From positions 81,085 to 145,084 of the forward strand of contig PXRE01000015.1 in NCBI GenBank assembly GCA_003021085.1: DNA of 64,000 nucleotides, given 5' to 3'. Position 1 is the first letter of the stretch. Each line of letters begins with the position of its first letter. The translations under genes and the position numbers were made by a program. The notes under the pieces were generated by a model. The model was given only the letters and a program-made list of their open reading frames with translations, searched no databases and was not told the DNA's origin. This stretch comes from Halobacteriales archaeon QS_1_68_20. Its GTDB lineage: Archaea > Halobacteriota > Halobacteria > Halobacteriales > PXRE01. Of the stretch, positions 25,620 to 34,943 are shown one piece after another.

Positions 25620-26245
25620 GCCAGGAACACCAGAACGACGGCGCGGTGATGATCGACATCCGGAAGCTGACCCTGGTCAACGAACTGGCCAGGCTGGGGA
25701 CCGACGGCGTCGCCGACAACCTCGGCATGCTGGCCGGCGAGGACGCCGAGATGGAGGTCACCAAGACCAACTTCGTCGACGTTCGGGACGTCAAGTCCCG
25801 TGCGGGCGACGGCGAGCGCGTGGGCGTCCGCATCCGGTTGCAGGACCAGCCCCACGGCCACATCCTCGTACTCTTTCCCGAGGACAGCGCCAAGAAGATC
25901 ACCGGCCTGATGCTGTCGGACATGGTCGACGACCTCGACGGCGTCTCCAGCGAGATGGCCCGCAGTGCTATCACCGAACTCGGCAACATGATGGTCAGCG
26001 GGTTCATCGACGGCTGGGCAGACGTCCTCGGACAGACCATCGACCACGCGACGCCGCAGCTGGTGTACGCCCCGGCCGGCGAGATCCTGGAGCGAACTGC
26101 CGGCCTGGGCAACAACAACCTGGCGTTGATGTTCGACTCCACCATCGCGGTGCCGAGTTCCGACATCGACGCCGACATCTACGCGCTTCCCGACCTGGAG
26201 GAGTTCGTCGAGATGATCAACAAACTGGACGAGAGACGATCATGA
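25616..26245 (+). CDS. cheC: CheC-family CheY phosphatase
   Basis: A 209-residue CheC. VNELARLGTDGVADNLGMLA opens the fold, and ARSAITELGNMMVSGFIDGW carries the E-x-x-N dephosphorylation motif. The second motif region (LGNNNLALMFDSTI) is less clear. It should remove phosphate from CheY and bind CheD. It overlaps cheA and the next gene by four bases each. Confidence 0.9.
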   Translation: MSQEHQNDGAVMIDIRKLTLVNELARLGTDGVADNLGMLAGEDAEMEVTKTNFVDVRDVKSRAGDGERVGVRIRLQDQPHGHILVLFPEDSAKKITGLMLSDMVDDLDGVSSEMARSAITELGNMMVSGFIDGWADVLGQTIDHATPQLVYAPAGEILERTAGLGNNNLALMFDSTIAVPSSDIDADIYALPDLEEFVEMINKLDERRS

Positions 26246-27480
26246 AGATCGACGTCAACACGCTGGGTACGTTCCACGAGATGGCAAAGGAAGGAGCCGG
26301 GGCCGCCGCCTCCCGGCTCTCGATGATGACCGACGTCGACGCCCACGTCGACGTCACGAAGGTGAACTTCATGTCGGAGTCGGACATCCACGCCGAGTTC
26401 CAGGACGGGAGCCACTACGGCGTGAAGGTGAAACTGGCGGGCGCCCCCGGTGGCCAGTCCATCGTGGTCTTCGACGCCGGCTCGGCCAACCAGATCGTCG
26501 AGACGCTGGTGCCCGACAGCGACGACGACGACGGGTTCTCCGAGATGGACAAAAGCGCCATCACGGAACTGGGGCACATCCTCAACAATGGGTTCATCGA
26601 CGGCTGGGCCGACGTGCTGGAGACGGCCATCGACATCTCGACCCCGGAGTTCGTCCGCGGGGAGAGTGCGGAGGCCGTACTGGGCGACCTCGACGACGCC
26701 CTGGAGGGGGCCGAACTGGCGCTGATGTTCCAGAGTCACATCCACGCCACCGGCGAGGAGATCGCCTTCAGCCACTACCTCCTGCCCGACTACGACGCGA
26801 TGGGCGAAGCCCTCGCGGCGGTGACCGACCGGCCGGTCCCCGCGGGCTTCGACTACGAGAAGCTCACCGGCTTCGACCGCATGGTCGACCGCGGGGCCGA
26901 GGAGGTGGCCAACAGCGTCACCCAGATGACCGGCTTCGAGACGGGCGTCGAGATCCGCCGGATCAACTTCGTGCCCGTCGAGAGCATCCCGCGGGACATC
27001 TCCCAGCAACGCCAGGTCGGGGTCGCGTTCACCTACGACGGGTTGCCTTCGGGGTACCTGCTGTTCCTGTTCGACGAGGGCAGCGCCAGGGAGATCGTCG
27101 ACGCCCTCCTCCCGTCGTCGCCGGAGGACGAACTCGGTGCGATGGGCGAGTCCGCGATCAAGGAACTGGGCAACATCATGGCCAGCGGCTTCCTCGACGG
27201 CTGGGCGAACGTGCTGGACACGGCCATCGACATGTCGACGCCGAGTTACATCCGGGACATGGGGTCGGCGCTGGTCGACCCCATCGCCATCGAGATCGCC
27301 CAGGACCAGGAGTACGCGTTCGTCTTCGACACGCTGATCCAGGCCAGGGATCGCGAGTTCGACTGCGTGATCATGGCCATTCCCGAGGAGGGCGACCTGG
27401 AGCGGGCACTGGACGCGCTGGACACGGACGACATCGGTAAGGAGCCGGAGACGCCGAGCTTCCCGATAGACGAAGCGTAG
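26242..27480 (+). CDS. cheC: Tandem CheC-domain protein
   Basis: A 412-residue fusion of two CheC domains (about 1-200 and 205-400). The second keeps ESAIKELGNIMASGFLDGW with the catalytic E-x-x-N. The first has KSAITELGHILNNGFIDGW, where His replaces the key Asn, so its phosphatase site is probably altered. One domain may have become structural or a CheY/CheD-binding platform. It overlaps cheC by four bases and is followed by cheD after six bases. Confidence 0.9.
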   Translation: MKIDVNTLGTFHEMAKEGAGAAASRLSMMTDVDAHVDVTKVNFMSESDIHAEFQDGSHYGVKVKLAGAPGGQSIVVFDAGSANQIVETLVPDSDDDDGFSEMDKSAITELGHILNNGFIDGWADVLETAIDISTPEFVRGESAEAVLGDLDDALEGAELALMFQSHIHATGEEIAFSHYLLPDYDAMGEALAAVTDRPVPAGFDYEKLTGFDRMVDRGAEEVANSVTQMTGFETGVEIRRINFVPVESIPRDISQQRQVGVAFTYDGLPSGYLLFLFDEGSAREIVDALLPSSPEDELGAMGESAIKELGNIMASGFLDGWANVLDTAIDMSTPSYIRDMGSALVDPIAIEIAQDQEYAFVFDTLIQARDREFDCVIMAIPEEGDLERALDALDTDDIGKEPETPSFPIDEA

Positions 27481-27486
27481 GGGATC

Positions 27487-27996
27487 ATGAGAACGTACGG
27501 AGCCGACTCGGACCAGTCGGACCGCGCCAGCGTCGAGGTGGGCATCGCCGAGTACGCCGTCACCGACGACGGCGAGGAGCTGTCCACCTTCGGGCTCGGG
27601 TCCTGCGTGGCCGTCGTCCTCTACGACGACGATGCCGGCGTCGCCGGCCTGGCCCACGTCATGCTCCCGACCGCGGGCGGGTCTGACGGCGAGTCCCCGG
27701 GCAAGTTCGCGGACACGGCCGTCGCGGCGATGGTCCGCGAGATGGAGGAACGCGGCGCCGACGCCGACGACATGGAGGCGAAACTGGCCGGCGGCAGCGA
27801 GATGTTCGAGTTCACCGGCATCGCCCAGGGCGTCGGCCAGCGCAACGTCGAGGCTGCCCGGGAGGCCCTGCAGGCGAAGGGTATCCCCATCGAGGCCGAG
27901 GACGTCGGCGGCGAACACGGTCGTTCGGTCCGGCTGAACGGCGAGATCGGCGCGGTCGAACTCAAGACCGCCGACAACGAACGCGAGGAGCTGTGA
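27487..27996 (+). CDS. cheD: Chemoreceptor glutamine deamidase CheD
   Basis: A 169-residue CheD. The catalytic cysteine is in STFGLGSCVAVVLYD, with the His in GLAHVMLP; the Thr of STFG fits the third catalytic position. It deamidates transducer glutamines and binds CheC, linking adaptation to CheY phosphate levels. KLAGGSEMF and IGQRN-like GVGQRNVEA are family segments. The TGA overlaps the cheR ATG. Confidence 0.93.
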   Translation: MRTYGADSDQSDRASVEVGIAEYAVTDDGEELSTFGLGSCVAVVLYDDDAGVAGLAHVMLPTAGGSDGESPGKFADTAVAAMVREMEERGADADDMEAKLAGGSEMFEFTGIAQGVGQRNVEAAREALQAKGIPIEAEDVGGEHGRSVRLNGEIGAVELKTADNEREEL

Positions 27997-28814
27997 TGAG
28001 CGTCGAGGAAGACGCAGACGGGTTCGACACCGTCACGTCCTACGTCGAGAACAACCTCGGGTTCGCCACGAGCCACTACAACGACAGCTACCTCCAGCGC
28101 CGGATCAAGTCGCGGATGCGCCGCACCCGGAGCGAGGACTACCGGGAGTACCTGCGACTGCTCCGCAACGACGACGAGGAGGGCTACGCCCTGCTTGACG
28201 CGTTGTCGATCAACGTCACGGGCTTCTTCCGGAACCCGGAGGTCTGGGACGGCATCCGAACGGTGCTCCGGGAGTTGACCGACGAACACCGCGCCGTCCG
28301 CATCTGGTCGGCCGCCTGCGCGGACGGCCGGGAGCCGTACTCGCTGGCGATGCTCGCGCTGGACGACCCCAACGTCGACGCCGACAAGCTGTCGATCCGG
28401 GGGACCGACATAAACGAACGCGCGCTCGCGCGTGCGTCGGAGGCGGTCTACGAGAGCAACCACACCTCGGACCTCCACGAGCAACTGCAGTATCTGGACC
28501 ACTACCAGGCCTACGTGGAGCGCGACGGCGACCAGTTCGTGGTCGACGACGACGTCAAGGAGATGGTCACCTTCGAGAAACACGACCTCATCCGGGACGC
28601 GACCGCCGCCCGGTTCGAACTGGTGACCTGCCGGAACCTGTTCATCTACATCGACGTCGAGTACAAGGGGCCGGTCATCGACACCATCTCGGAGTCGCTG
28701 CACGGCGGCGGCTACCTCGTCATCGGCAAGGCCGAGACCATCCCCAAAGACGCGGCGACGAACTTCGAGGTCGTCGACGGCCGCAAGCGCATCTACCAGC
28801 GGAGCCAGCGGTAA
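27996..28814 (+). CDS. cheR: Chemoreceptor methyltransferase CheR
   Basis: A 272-residue SAM-dependent glutamate methyltransferase. The N-terminal helices (YLQRRIKSRMRRT) contact receptors. IWSAACADGREPYSLAML is the SAM-binding glycine loop variant, RGTDINERALARA the acidic SAM strand, and VTCRNLFIYID follows. It acts on the transducers opposite CheB. ATG 27996 overlaps the cheD stop; a GTG one codon earlier is possible. It is the last gene of the operon. Confidence 0.95.
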   Translation: MSVEEDADGFDTVTSYVENNLGFATSHYNDSYLQRRIKSRMRRTRSEDYREYLRLLRNDDEEGYALLDALSINVTGFFRNPEVWDGIRTVLRELTDEHRAVRIWSAACADGREPYSLAMLALDDPNVDADKLSIRGTDINERALARASEAVYESNHTSDLHEQLQYLDHYQAYVERDGDQFVVDDDVKEMVTFEKHDLIRDATAARFELVTCRNLFIYIDVEYKGPVIDTISESLHGGGYLVIGKAETIPKDAATNFEVVDGRKRIYQRSQR

Positions 28815-28889
28815 ACGTTCTCGCAGAAACGAATTCCTTCCGCAGAAACGAACGTCCCGGGTCGAGCGTCGACGACGTCGACGGCCGGG

Positions 28890-31802
28890 TCAGTCCTCGT
28901 CGGCCACGTCCTCGGGGACGTCGTCGACGGCGTCGGACTGGGCGTCCAGCCACTCGTCGATGGCGTCGCCCGAGTCCGACGCCTCGCCGTCGCCGTCCTC
29001 GAAGGCTGACCCCTCGCCCTCGGCGTCGTCGACCGCCTCGACGCCCGCCTGTTCGACGAGTTCGTCCGGAACTTCGACCTCCGTCTCGATGTCGCCCAGG
29101 CCGTCCATCGCGTCTCCCGCGTCCGCTTCGTCTCCGGCATCGCCGTCGTCCTCGACCGCTCCGGCGTCCGGGTCTTCTTCGGCGGCCACGTCTTCGAGGT
29201 CGGTCTCCCCGTCGTCGGGTTCGGCGTCCGTCTCGCCGGCCTCGTCGTCGACGCCGAGGTCTTCGGTGACGGACTCGTCGTCGACCACCTCGCTGACGAT
29301 GTTCTCGCCGAGGTCTTCGGTGACGGACTCGTCGTCGACCACCTCGCTGACGATGTTCTCGCCGAGGTCCCCGGGCACCTCGTCGTCGGCGTCGTCGACG
29401 CCCGCGCCCTCGGCCAGCACCTCGTTGACGACGTTCTCGCCGAGTTCGTCGAGGTCCACCTCGTCGACAGCGTCCTCGTCGGTCGCTTCGCCGGGGTCGG
29501 CGGCATCGGCCTCGCCCAAGTCTCCGCCGGCGTCGGCCTCCGTCTCGAACCGTTCGAGCGCGCTGGAGAGGCGACTGGCCTGCTCGGCCAGGTCGCTGGC
29601 GCTGTTGGTCACCTCGGTCAGTGCGGTGGTCTGCTCCTCGGCGGCGGCCGCGACGTTCTCGGACTCCCGGGAGGTCTGCTCGGAGATCGAGGCTGCCTCG
29701 TCGACCATGCCGACCACCTGGTTGGTCGACGACGCCTGGTCGGTGGTCGCCTCGCTGATCTCCTGGATGCCGGTGTTGGTCTCGGCGGCGTAGCCGGCGA
29801 TCTCCTCCAGCGAGTCGACGGTCTCCTCGACGATCTCGACGCTCTCGGCCACCTCATCGGAGGTCTGCTGGACCTCCGCGGCGGTCTCCTCGGTCTGGTC
29901 CTGGATGGACTCGACGAGCTGGTCGATCTCCTCTGCGGCCTGGCGGGTCTCCTCGGCCAGGGACTTGACCTCCTCGGCGACCACGGCGAAGCCTTCGCCG
30001 GCCTCGCCCGCGCGGGCCGCCTCGATGTTGGCGTTCAGCGCCAGGATGTTCGTCTGCTCGGCGACGTCGGTGATGAACTCCGTGATCTCCTCGATCTCGG
30101 TCATCTGGGCCTGGAGCCGCTCCATGGCGGCGACGGTCGCGTCGGCTTCGTCCTGGACCGCCTCCATCTCGTCGATGGCTTCCTCTGCGTTCTCACGCGC
30201 GTCGTCGCCCGTCTCGGCGGTCCGCTGGGAGAGTTCCGCCACCTGGTTGGCGGAGGCGGCGATCTCCTCGATGGTGGTCGACAACCCGCTCATCTCCTCG
30301 CTGACCTGCTGGAGCTGCTCGTTCTGGCGGTCGGCGCCGTCGGAGATCTCCTGGATGGACTCGGTGACCTGCTCTGACGCAGATTTGACCTCCTCGCTGG
30401 AGGCGGTCACCTCTTCGGAGGAGGTGGCCACCTCGGTCGCGAAGGCCTTGACCGTCTCGGTGGTCTGCTCGATCTCCTCGATCATCTCGTTGAACTCCAG
30501 CGCGATCTCCTCCATGGCCTCGTTGCGGCTCTCGGGGTCCATCCGCTGGGTGAGGTCGCCGTCCCCGACCCGCCGCATGACCTCGCTGTACTCGTCGGCC
30601 TTCTCGACGAGGTGCTGGTTCATCACCTCGGCGCGCTCGCGGGCCTGCTCGGCCTCCTGGCGGGCTTGCTGTGCGTCCTGGATCTGCTCGCGGAGCGCGT
30701 CCTGCATCGACCCGAAGGCCTGGTACAGTCGGCCGATGTTGTCGATCCGTTCGGTCTCGAAGTCGACGCTGAGGTCACCCTCCTCCATGCGCTGGGTCTT
30801 CACGGTCAGTCGGTCGATGGCGCTGGCGGTGTTCCTGCCGAGCACGGCTCCCAGGACCGTGATCAGCAGGACGCCGGCAATGGTCGCCAGCAGGCCGAAC
30901 TGCGACACGGTGCTGACGAACCCGTACGCCTCCTCCTGGCTGGCGTGGGTCAACACCACCCAGCCGGTTCCCTCGACCGGCGCGATGGCGACGATGTGGT
31001 CCTTCTCCATCACCTTGTTCGACGAGACGGAGATCACCGTCGGTTCGCCTGACTCCCGGACTTCACGGGCGGTCGAGAGGATGTCGGGGTTCGAGTAGTG
31101 CTCCATCGTCACGTTGCTCTGCTCGTCGGCGAAGCCGATGACGCCCTGGGTCGGGTTGATTCCGTAGGTGAACCCGCCTTCGGTCCGGTTGGAACCCTGG
31201 AAGTCGACGGCGGCCGAGTTGGTCCGGTAGGTGACGACGAGCACGCGGTCGGTGTTCGTCCCGACCCGGCTGAAGAAGGCGACGACCGGCTCCCCCCGGA
31301 CGTGATAGATGTCCGACATCCCGACGACGGACGCGTCCCGCGAGGAGACCTGGTCCAGCTGGTCGGCCCAGGGACGCTCCTTGAGGTCCTTGTCGGGGTT
31401 GTCGACGACCTCGTCGGACTCCACGGAGACGGACGTGCTCTCGATCACATTGGCGTCGAAGTCGACGAGGTGGACGTGGAACACTCCCTCCAGCGAGTTC
31501 CGCTGGCGCGTCAGGTAGGCCCCGATCTCGGGCTTGTCGTTCGACCGGAGTGCGTCGTTCTCGGATACCAGTCGGGTACTCTGTTTGTTCTGCTGGACCC
31601 ACTGGTGGATGGCGTTGGCCTCCTGGGTAGCGAACGACTCGAAGTCTCCGTCGACGTTGTTCTGTACCTCGTCCGTGATCTGGACGGTCGCTGCGCTACC
31701 GATCAGCCCGACCGACACCCCGATGACGAGCAACACGATCCCGAACTTCGCGGCGTAACTTCGTCTTATTTGATTCGGTACCAATCGTCGCAAGTCGTCC
31801 AT
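28890..31802 (-). CDS. Membrane chemotaxis transducer (methyl-accepting)
   Basis: A 970-residue transducer. TM1 is near residues 20-42. An extracellular Cache-like sensor follows (about 45-295), then TM2 (about 298-318), HAMP (about 320-375) and a long coiled-coil signalling domain. The hairpin tip INILALNANIEAARAGEAGEGFAVVA-type sequence is intact, split around EQTNILALNA and EEVKSLAEET. The last 200 residues are an acidic tail with repeated LGEN(I/V)V units, including an exact 18-residue tandem repeat. Haloarchaeal transducers seldom have such a long tail. It converges on cheR and likely feeds this che system. The ligand is not predictable. Confidence 0.93.
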   Translation of the reverse strand: MDDLRRLVPNQIRRSYAAKFGIVLLVIGVSVGLIGSAATVQITDEVQNNVDGDFESFATQEANAIHQWVQQNKQSTRLVSENDALRSNDKPEIGAYLTRQRNSLEGVFHVHLVDFDANVIESTSVSVESDEVVDNPDKDLKERPWADQLDQVSSRDASVVGMSDIYHVRGEPVVAFFSRVGTNTDRVLVVTYRTNSAAVDFQGSNRTEGGFTYGINPTQGVIGFADEQSNVTMEHYSNPDILSTAREVRESGEPTVISVSSNKVMEKDHIVAIAPVEGTGWVVLTHASQEEAYGFVSTVSQFGLLATIAGVLLITVLGAVLGRNTASAIDRLTVKTQRMEEGDLSVDFETERIDNIGRLYQAFGSMQDALREQIQDAQQARQEAEQARERAEVMNQHLVEKADEYSEVMRRVGDGDLTQRMDPESRNEAMEEIALEFNEMIEEIEQTTETVKAFATEVATSSEEVTASSEEVKSASEQVTESIQEISDGADRQNEQLQQVSEEMSGLSTTIEEIAASANQVAELSQRTAETGDDARENAEEAIDEMEAVQDEADATVAAMERLQAQMTEIEEITEFITDVAEQTNILALNANIEAARAGEAGEGFAVVAEEVKSLAEETRQAAEEIDQLVESIQDQTEETAAEVQQTSDEVAESVEIVEETVDSLEEIAGYAAETNTGIQEISEATTDQASSTNQVVGMVDEAASISEQTSRESENVAAAAEEQTTALTEVTNSASDLAEQASRLSSALERFETEADAGGDLGEADAADPGEATDEDAVDEVDLDELGENVVNEVLAEGAGVDDADDEVPGDLGENIVSEVVDDESVTEDLGENIVSEVVDDESVTEDLGVDDEAGETDAEPDDGETDLEDVAAEEDPDAGAVEDDGDAGDEADAGDAMDGLGDIETEVEVPDELVEQAGVEAVDDAEGEGSAFEDGDGEASDSGDAIDEWLDAQSDAVDDVPEDVADED
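29256..29363 (-). repeat. 54-bp in-frame tandem duplication
   Basis: Two identical 54-bp units (29256-29309 and 29310-29363) encode GENIVSEVVDDESVTEDL twice in the transducer tail. A diverged third unit (GENVVNEVLAEGAG) lies further toward the N-terminus of the protein. Confidence 0.95.
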
Positions 31803-31824
31803 ACGGTTGATACCGACACCACCC

Positions 31825-31835
31825 AATTATAAATT
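31825..31835 (-). promoter_or_regulatory. TATA box of the transducer gene
   Basis: The near-palindromic AATTATAAATT is centred about 28 nt before the transducer ATG at 31802, so transcription should start at or very near the start codon. Confidence 0.65.
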
Positions 31836-31867
31836 CACCGTTTACTATCAACCTTGATACCGCGTAT

Positions 31868-31883
31868 GCGGCCGCGCGGCCGC
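31868..31883. other. 16-bp perfect palindrome
   Basis: GCGGCCGCGCGGCCGC is a perfect 16-bp palindrome about 35 bp upstream of the transducer TATA box. It could be a regulator site or simply low-complexity GC. Confidence 0.4.
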
Positions 31884-31954
31884 TCGCGTAAAGGGCTGGT
31901 TATCGAGGGACTGCGAGGCGACGGGGGCCGTTAGGGGCCGTCTAGAACGATCTT

Positions 31955-31970
31955 CCTACCAGCTGGTAGG
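31955..31970. other. 16-bp perfect palindrome
   Basis: CCTACCAGCTGGTAGG is a perfect 16-bp palindrome in the 276-bp gap between the DUF302 gene and the transducer gene, both on the minus strand. The mixed composition makes it a better operator candidate than the GC-only one nearby. Confidence 0.45.
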
Positions 31971-32078
31971 TGTTTCGTACCGGGCCAGAAGGGAGTTCGT
32001 ACGGTCCGGAGTCGAGGCGGGTGGCGAACTACGGCAACCGGGCGGAACGGCGGACGAGCGCTCCGGCCGACTGTGGCC

Positions 32079-32546
32079 TCAGTCCTCGTCGACGGCGATC
32101 TCCTCGACGTGGGACCAGACCTCGGTCATGCGGTCGCCGGTGAGCTCGATGATGTCGTCGAGGCCGTCCTGGTCGACGTCGACCCCGAGGTCCCGCATCG
32201 CCTTCGTCGCGGAGACGTGGTGCGCGTGGACGTACTCGTCGTCGGGGACCTCGTAGACGACGGTGGTGCACGGCAGGAGTCCGGTCAGCGCCCGGTCGAG
32301 TTCCATGGCGTCGTGGGCGATCTGGGCGTGACAGACGACGATCAGCGACGCGCGCTCGACGTCGTCGACCTCCAGCACGCCCTCGACGAACCGGTCGAGG
32401 CGCGTCGTCGCGATGGTCTCGAACCCCGCGATCTCGTGTTCGAGCTGGACCCGGTCGACCGCCTCGTCGAACGGCATGTCGAGTTTCGCGTGCAGGGCCT
32501 GGCTGATGGTCGGCGACTGTCCCGTCGACTCCTCTGTGGAACTCAT
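32079..32546 (-). CDS. DUF302-family protein
   Basis: A 155-residue protein. ALTGLLPCTTVVYEVPDDEY is the DUF302 signature, preceded by VCHAQIAHDAMELDRA and followed by a helical C-terminus (YVHAHHVSATKAMRDL). The family is structurally a small alpha/beta protein of unknown function, with a conserved Cys and His pattern seen here. It is transcribed toward the transducer and lies 77 bp after the stop of the metal ATPase gene on the same strand, so it may be co-transcribed with it. Confidence 0.8.
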   Translation of the reverse strand: MSSTEESTGQSPTISQALHAKLDMPFDEAVDRVQLEHEIAGFETIATTRLDRFVEGVLEVDDVERASLIVVCHAQIAHDAMELDRALTGLLPCTTVVYEVPDDEYVHAHHVSATKAMRDLGVDVDQDGLDDIIELTGDRMTEVWSHVEEIAVDED

Positions 32547-32623
32547 GGTCGCGTGATAGGGGGTGGTCCCTGTAAAACGTAGCGACTTTGCTTACGCGTC
32601 TCGCCGCCGTGTACCGACCGGTC

Positions 32624-34921
32624 TCACGGCCGGACGCGGGCCAACCGGGCCGCGTTCCCCGTCACGGCCACGGTCATCCCGACGTCGCCCGCGAGGACGG
32701 CCACGACCACGGAGACGTACCCCAGCGGGACGCCGATTGCCAGCGCCGCCTTGACCGCGAGGCTGGCGCCGATGTTCCCCCGGATGACGCCGTTGGCCGT
32801 CCGCGCGAGGCGGTGGAGGTACGGCACCTTCCGGAGGTCGTCGCCCATCAGCGCCACGTCGGCCGTCTCGATGGCCGCGTCCGTCCCGGCGGCACCCATC
32901 GCCACGCCCACGTCGGCGGTCGCCAGCGCCGGCGCGTCGTTGACGCCGTCGCCCACCATCGCCACGCCGTCGTGGCCCGCCTGCAGTGCCTCGACGGCCT
33001 CGACCTTCTCCTCGGGGAGCAGGCCCGCGCGGTAGTCGTCGACGCCGACCTCGTCGGCGACCGCCCGGGCGGTGCGCTCGTTGTCCCCCGTCAGCATGAC
33101 GGTCTCGACGCCCGACGCACGCAGCTCCGCGACCACGTCGCGGGCTTCCGGACGGACCTCGTCGGCGACGGCGACCGCGCCCAGCAGGCGCCCGTCGGTG
33201 CCGACCAGCACGACCGTCTTGCCCGCCGACTGGAGGCGAGCCACGACGTCCAGCAGGTTCTCGTCCCCTTCGCTGGCGGCGTCCCCCACGTTCTGGCCCT
33301 CCGCCGTCCCGCCGTCGGTCACGGTCCCTGCACCGTCGAGGTCGAATCCCAGGTCCTCGAACAGCGAGGGGTTGCCGGCGTAGTGCGTCCGGCCGTCGAG
33401 GTCCGCCCGGACGCCCTTGCCGGTGATGCTCTCGAACCCCGAGATCTCGGGGGTCGAGACGTCCCGCTCGTCGGCGTGGCGGACGATGGCGCCGCCGATG
33501 GGGTGCTCGCTGCGCAGTTCCAGGCCCCGGGCGGCCGCCAGCAGGTCGGCCTCGTCGGCGTCGACCGGTACCACGTCGGTGACCGCGAGTTCGCCCTTCG
33601 TCAGCGTGCCCGTCTTGTCGAAGGCGACGCAGTCCACCTCGCCCATCCGTTCGAGGTGACTGCCACCCTTGACGAGGACGCCGTTGCGGGCCGCGCTGGT
33701 GATTCCCGAAACCACGCTGACCGGCGTGCTGATGACGAACGCGCAGGGGCAGGCGATGACCAGCAGGGCGATGCCGCGGACGAACCAGACCTCCCAGGCG
33801 CCGCCCAGGAGCGTCGGGACCGTCGCCGTCAGGAGCGCGGCGGTGACGACCGCCGGGGTGTAGTAGCCCGCGAACCGGTCGACGAACTGCTCGCGGCGGG
33901 TCTCGTCGGACTCCGCCTGCTCGACCAGTTCCACGACCCGGGAGAGGGTGGTGTCGCTCCCCGCCGCGGTCGCCTCGGCCGCCAGGAACCCTTCCTCGTT
34001 GATGCTCCCGGCGAAGACCTCTTCCCCGACGGCCTTGTCCACGGGGACGGACTCACCGGTGATCGGGGACTCGTCCACGGCGCTGGCGCCCTCGACGACC
34101 TCGCCGTCGACCGGGACCTTCTCGCCCGGTTCGACGACTACCACGTCGCCGACGGCCACGGAATCGGCGGGCACCTCCGTCCGCTCGCCGTCCCGCCGGA
34201 CGGTGGCGGTCGTCGGCGACAGCGCGACCAGTTCCGACAGCGACCCGCGCGCCCGGTCCACGGAGTACCGCTCCAGCAGTTCCGCGACGTTGAACAGCAC
34301 CGCCAGCGTCGCTGCCTCGAAGTACAGGTGCAGTTCGGTGGCGAACAGCGACCCACCGACCGCCGCCACGATGGCGGCGCTCATCAGCAGGTCCATGTCC
34401 AGCGAGCGGGTCCGGACGGACCCCCACCCGTTCTGCAGGATGATGCTTCCGCCCGCGAGCGCGGCCCCGAGCATCAACAGGTCGCCGACGGAAAGCGACC
34501 CGCCAGGGACCGAGAGCACGTCGGCACCGCCCAGGAGGTACTGGGCCGCCAACGCCACGGCCAGGAACGCCGCGCTCGCGCCCGTCAGGACGGCCCGGCG
34601 GCTCCGCCAGATGTCGCCGGGTTCGGCCCGGACGCCCTCGTCGCCGACGGCCTCGACGCCATAGCCCGCCTGCTCGACCACGTCCACGACGTCGTCGACG
34701 TCGTCCTCCCCCAGGGTCCGGACGAACGCCTTCCCCTGGGTCGGACTCGTCTCGACCGACTCGACCCCCGGGACGCGCTCGGCCGCCGTCTCCACCGTGC
34801 TGGCGCAGGACGGACAGTCCATCTCCGGCACCGCCAGGACGACCGCTTCGACGTCTCCCGGCCCACTGGACGCCCCGCTGGTCGGGCCTGCGGACGCCGC
34901 CTGGTCACCGTCGTCTGTCAT
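32624..34921 (-). CDS. Heavy-metal P-type ATPase, Zn/Cd-exporter-like
   Basis: A 765-residue P1B ATPase. The N-terminal HMA domain has CPSC at residues 36-39 (PEMDCPSCAST). In order follow the membrane helices, TGES actuator loop (SPITGESVPVDK), the transport motif ACPCAF, the phosphorylation site DKTGTLTKGE, SEHPIGGAIV and the hinge MVGDGVNDAPALA. The CPC motif and single metal-binding domain fit Zn/Cd/Pb export more than Cu, but specificity is not proven. ATG 34921 has a TATA-like ATTATTAAC (minus strand) about 27 nt upstream. A few codons of frame lie further upstream. Confidence 0.88.
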   Translation of the reverse strand: MTDDGDQAASAGPTSGASSGPGDVEAVVLAVPEMDCPSCASTVETAAERVPGVESVETSPTQGKAFVRTLGEDDVDDVVDVVEQAGYGVEAVGDEGVRAEPGDIWRSRRAVLTGASAAFLAVALAAQYLLGGADVLSVPGGSLSVGDLLMLGAALAGGSIILQNGWGSVRTRSLDMDLLMSAAIVAAVGGSLFATELHLYFEAATLAVLFNVAELLERYSVDRARGSLSELVALSPTTATVRRDGERTEVPADSVAVGDVVVVEPGEKVPVDGEVVEGASAVDESPITGESVPVDKAVGEEVFAGSINEEGFLAAEATAAGSDTTLSRVVELVEQAESDETRREQFVDRFAGYYTPAVVTAALLTATVPTLLGGAWEVWFVRGIALLVIACPCAFVISTPVSVVSGITSAARNGVLVKGGSHLERMGEVDCVAFDKTGTLTKGELAVTDVVPVDADEADLLAAARGLELRSEHPIGGAIVRHADERDVSTPEISGFESITGKGVRADLDGRTHYAGNPSLFEDLGFDLDGAGTVTDGGTAEGQNVGDAASEGDENLLDVVARLQSAGKTVVLVGTDGRLLGAVAVADEVRPEARDVVAELRASGVETVMLTGDNERTARAVADEVGVDDYRAGLLPEEKVEAVEALQAGHDGVAMVGDGVNDAPALATADVGVAMGAAGTDAAIETADVALMGDDLRKVPYLHRLARTANGVIRGNIGASLAVKAALAIGVPLGYVSVVVAVLAGDVGMTVAVTGNAARLARVRP

Positions 34922-34943
34922 TACGTGGACCTCCGCGACGGAC

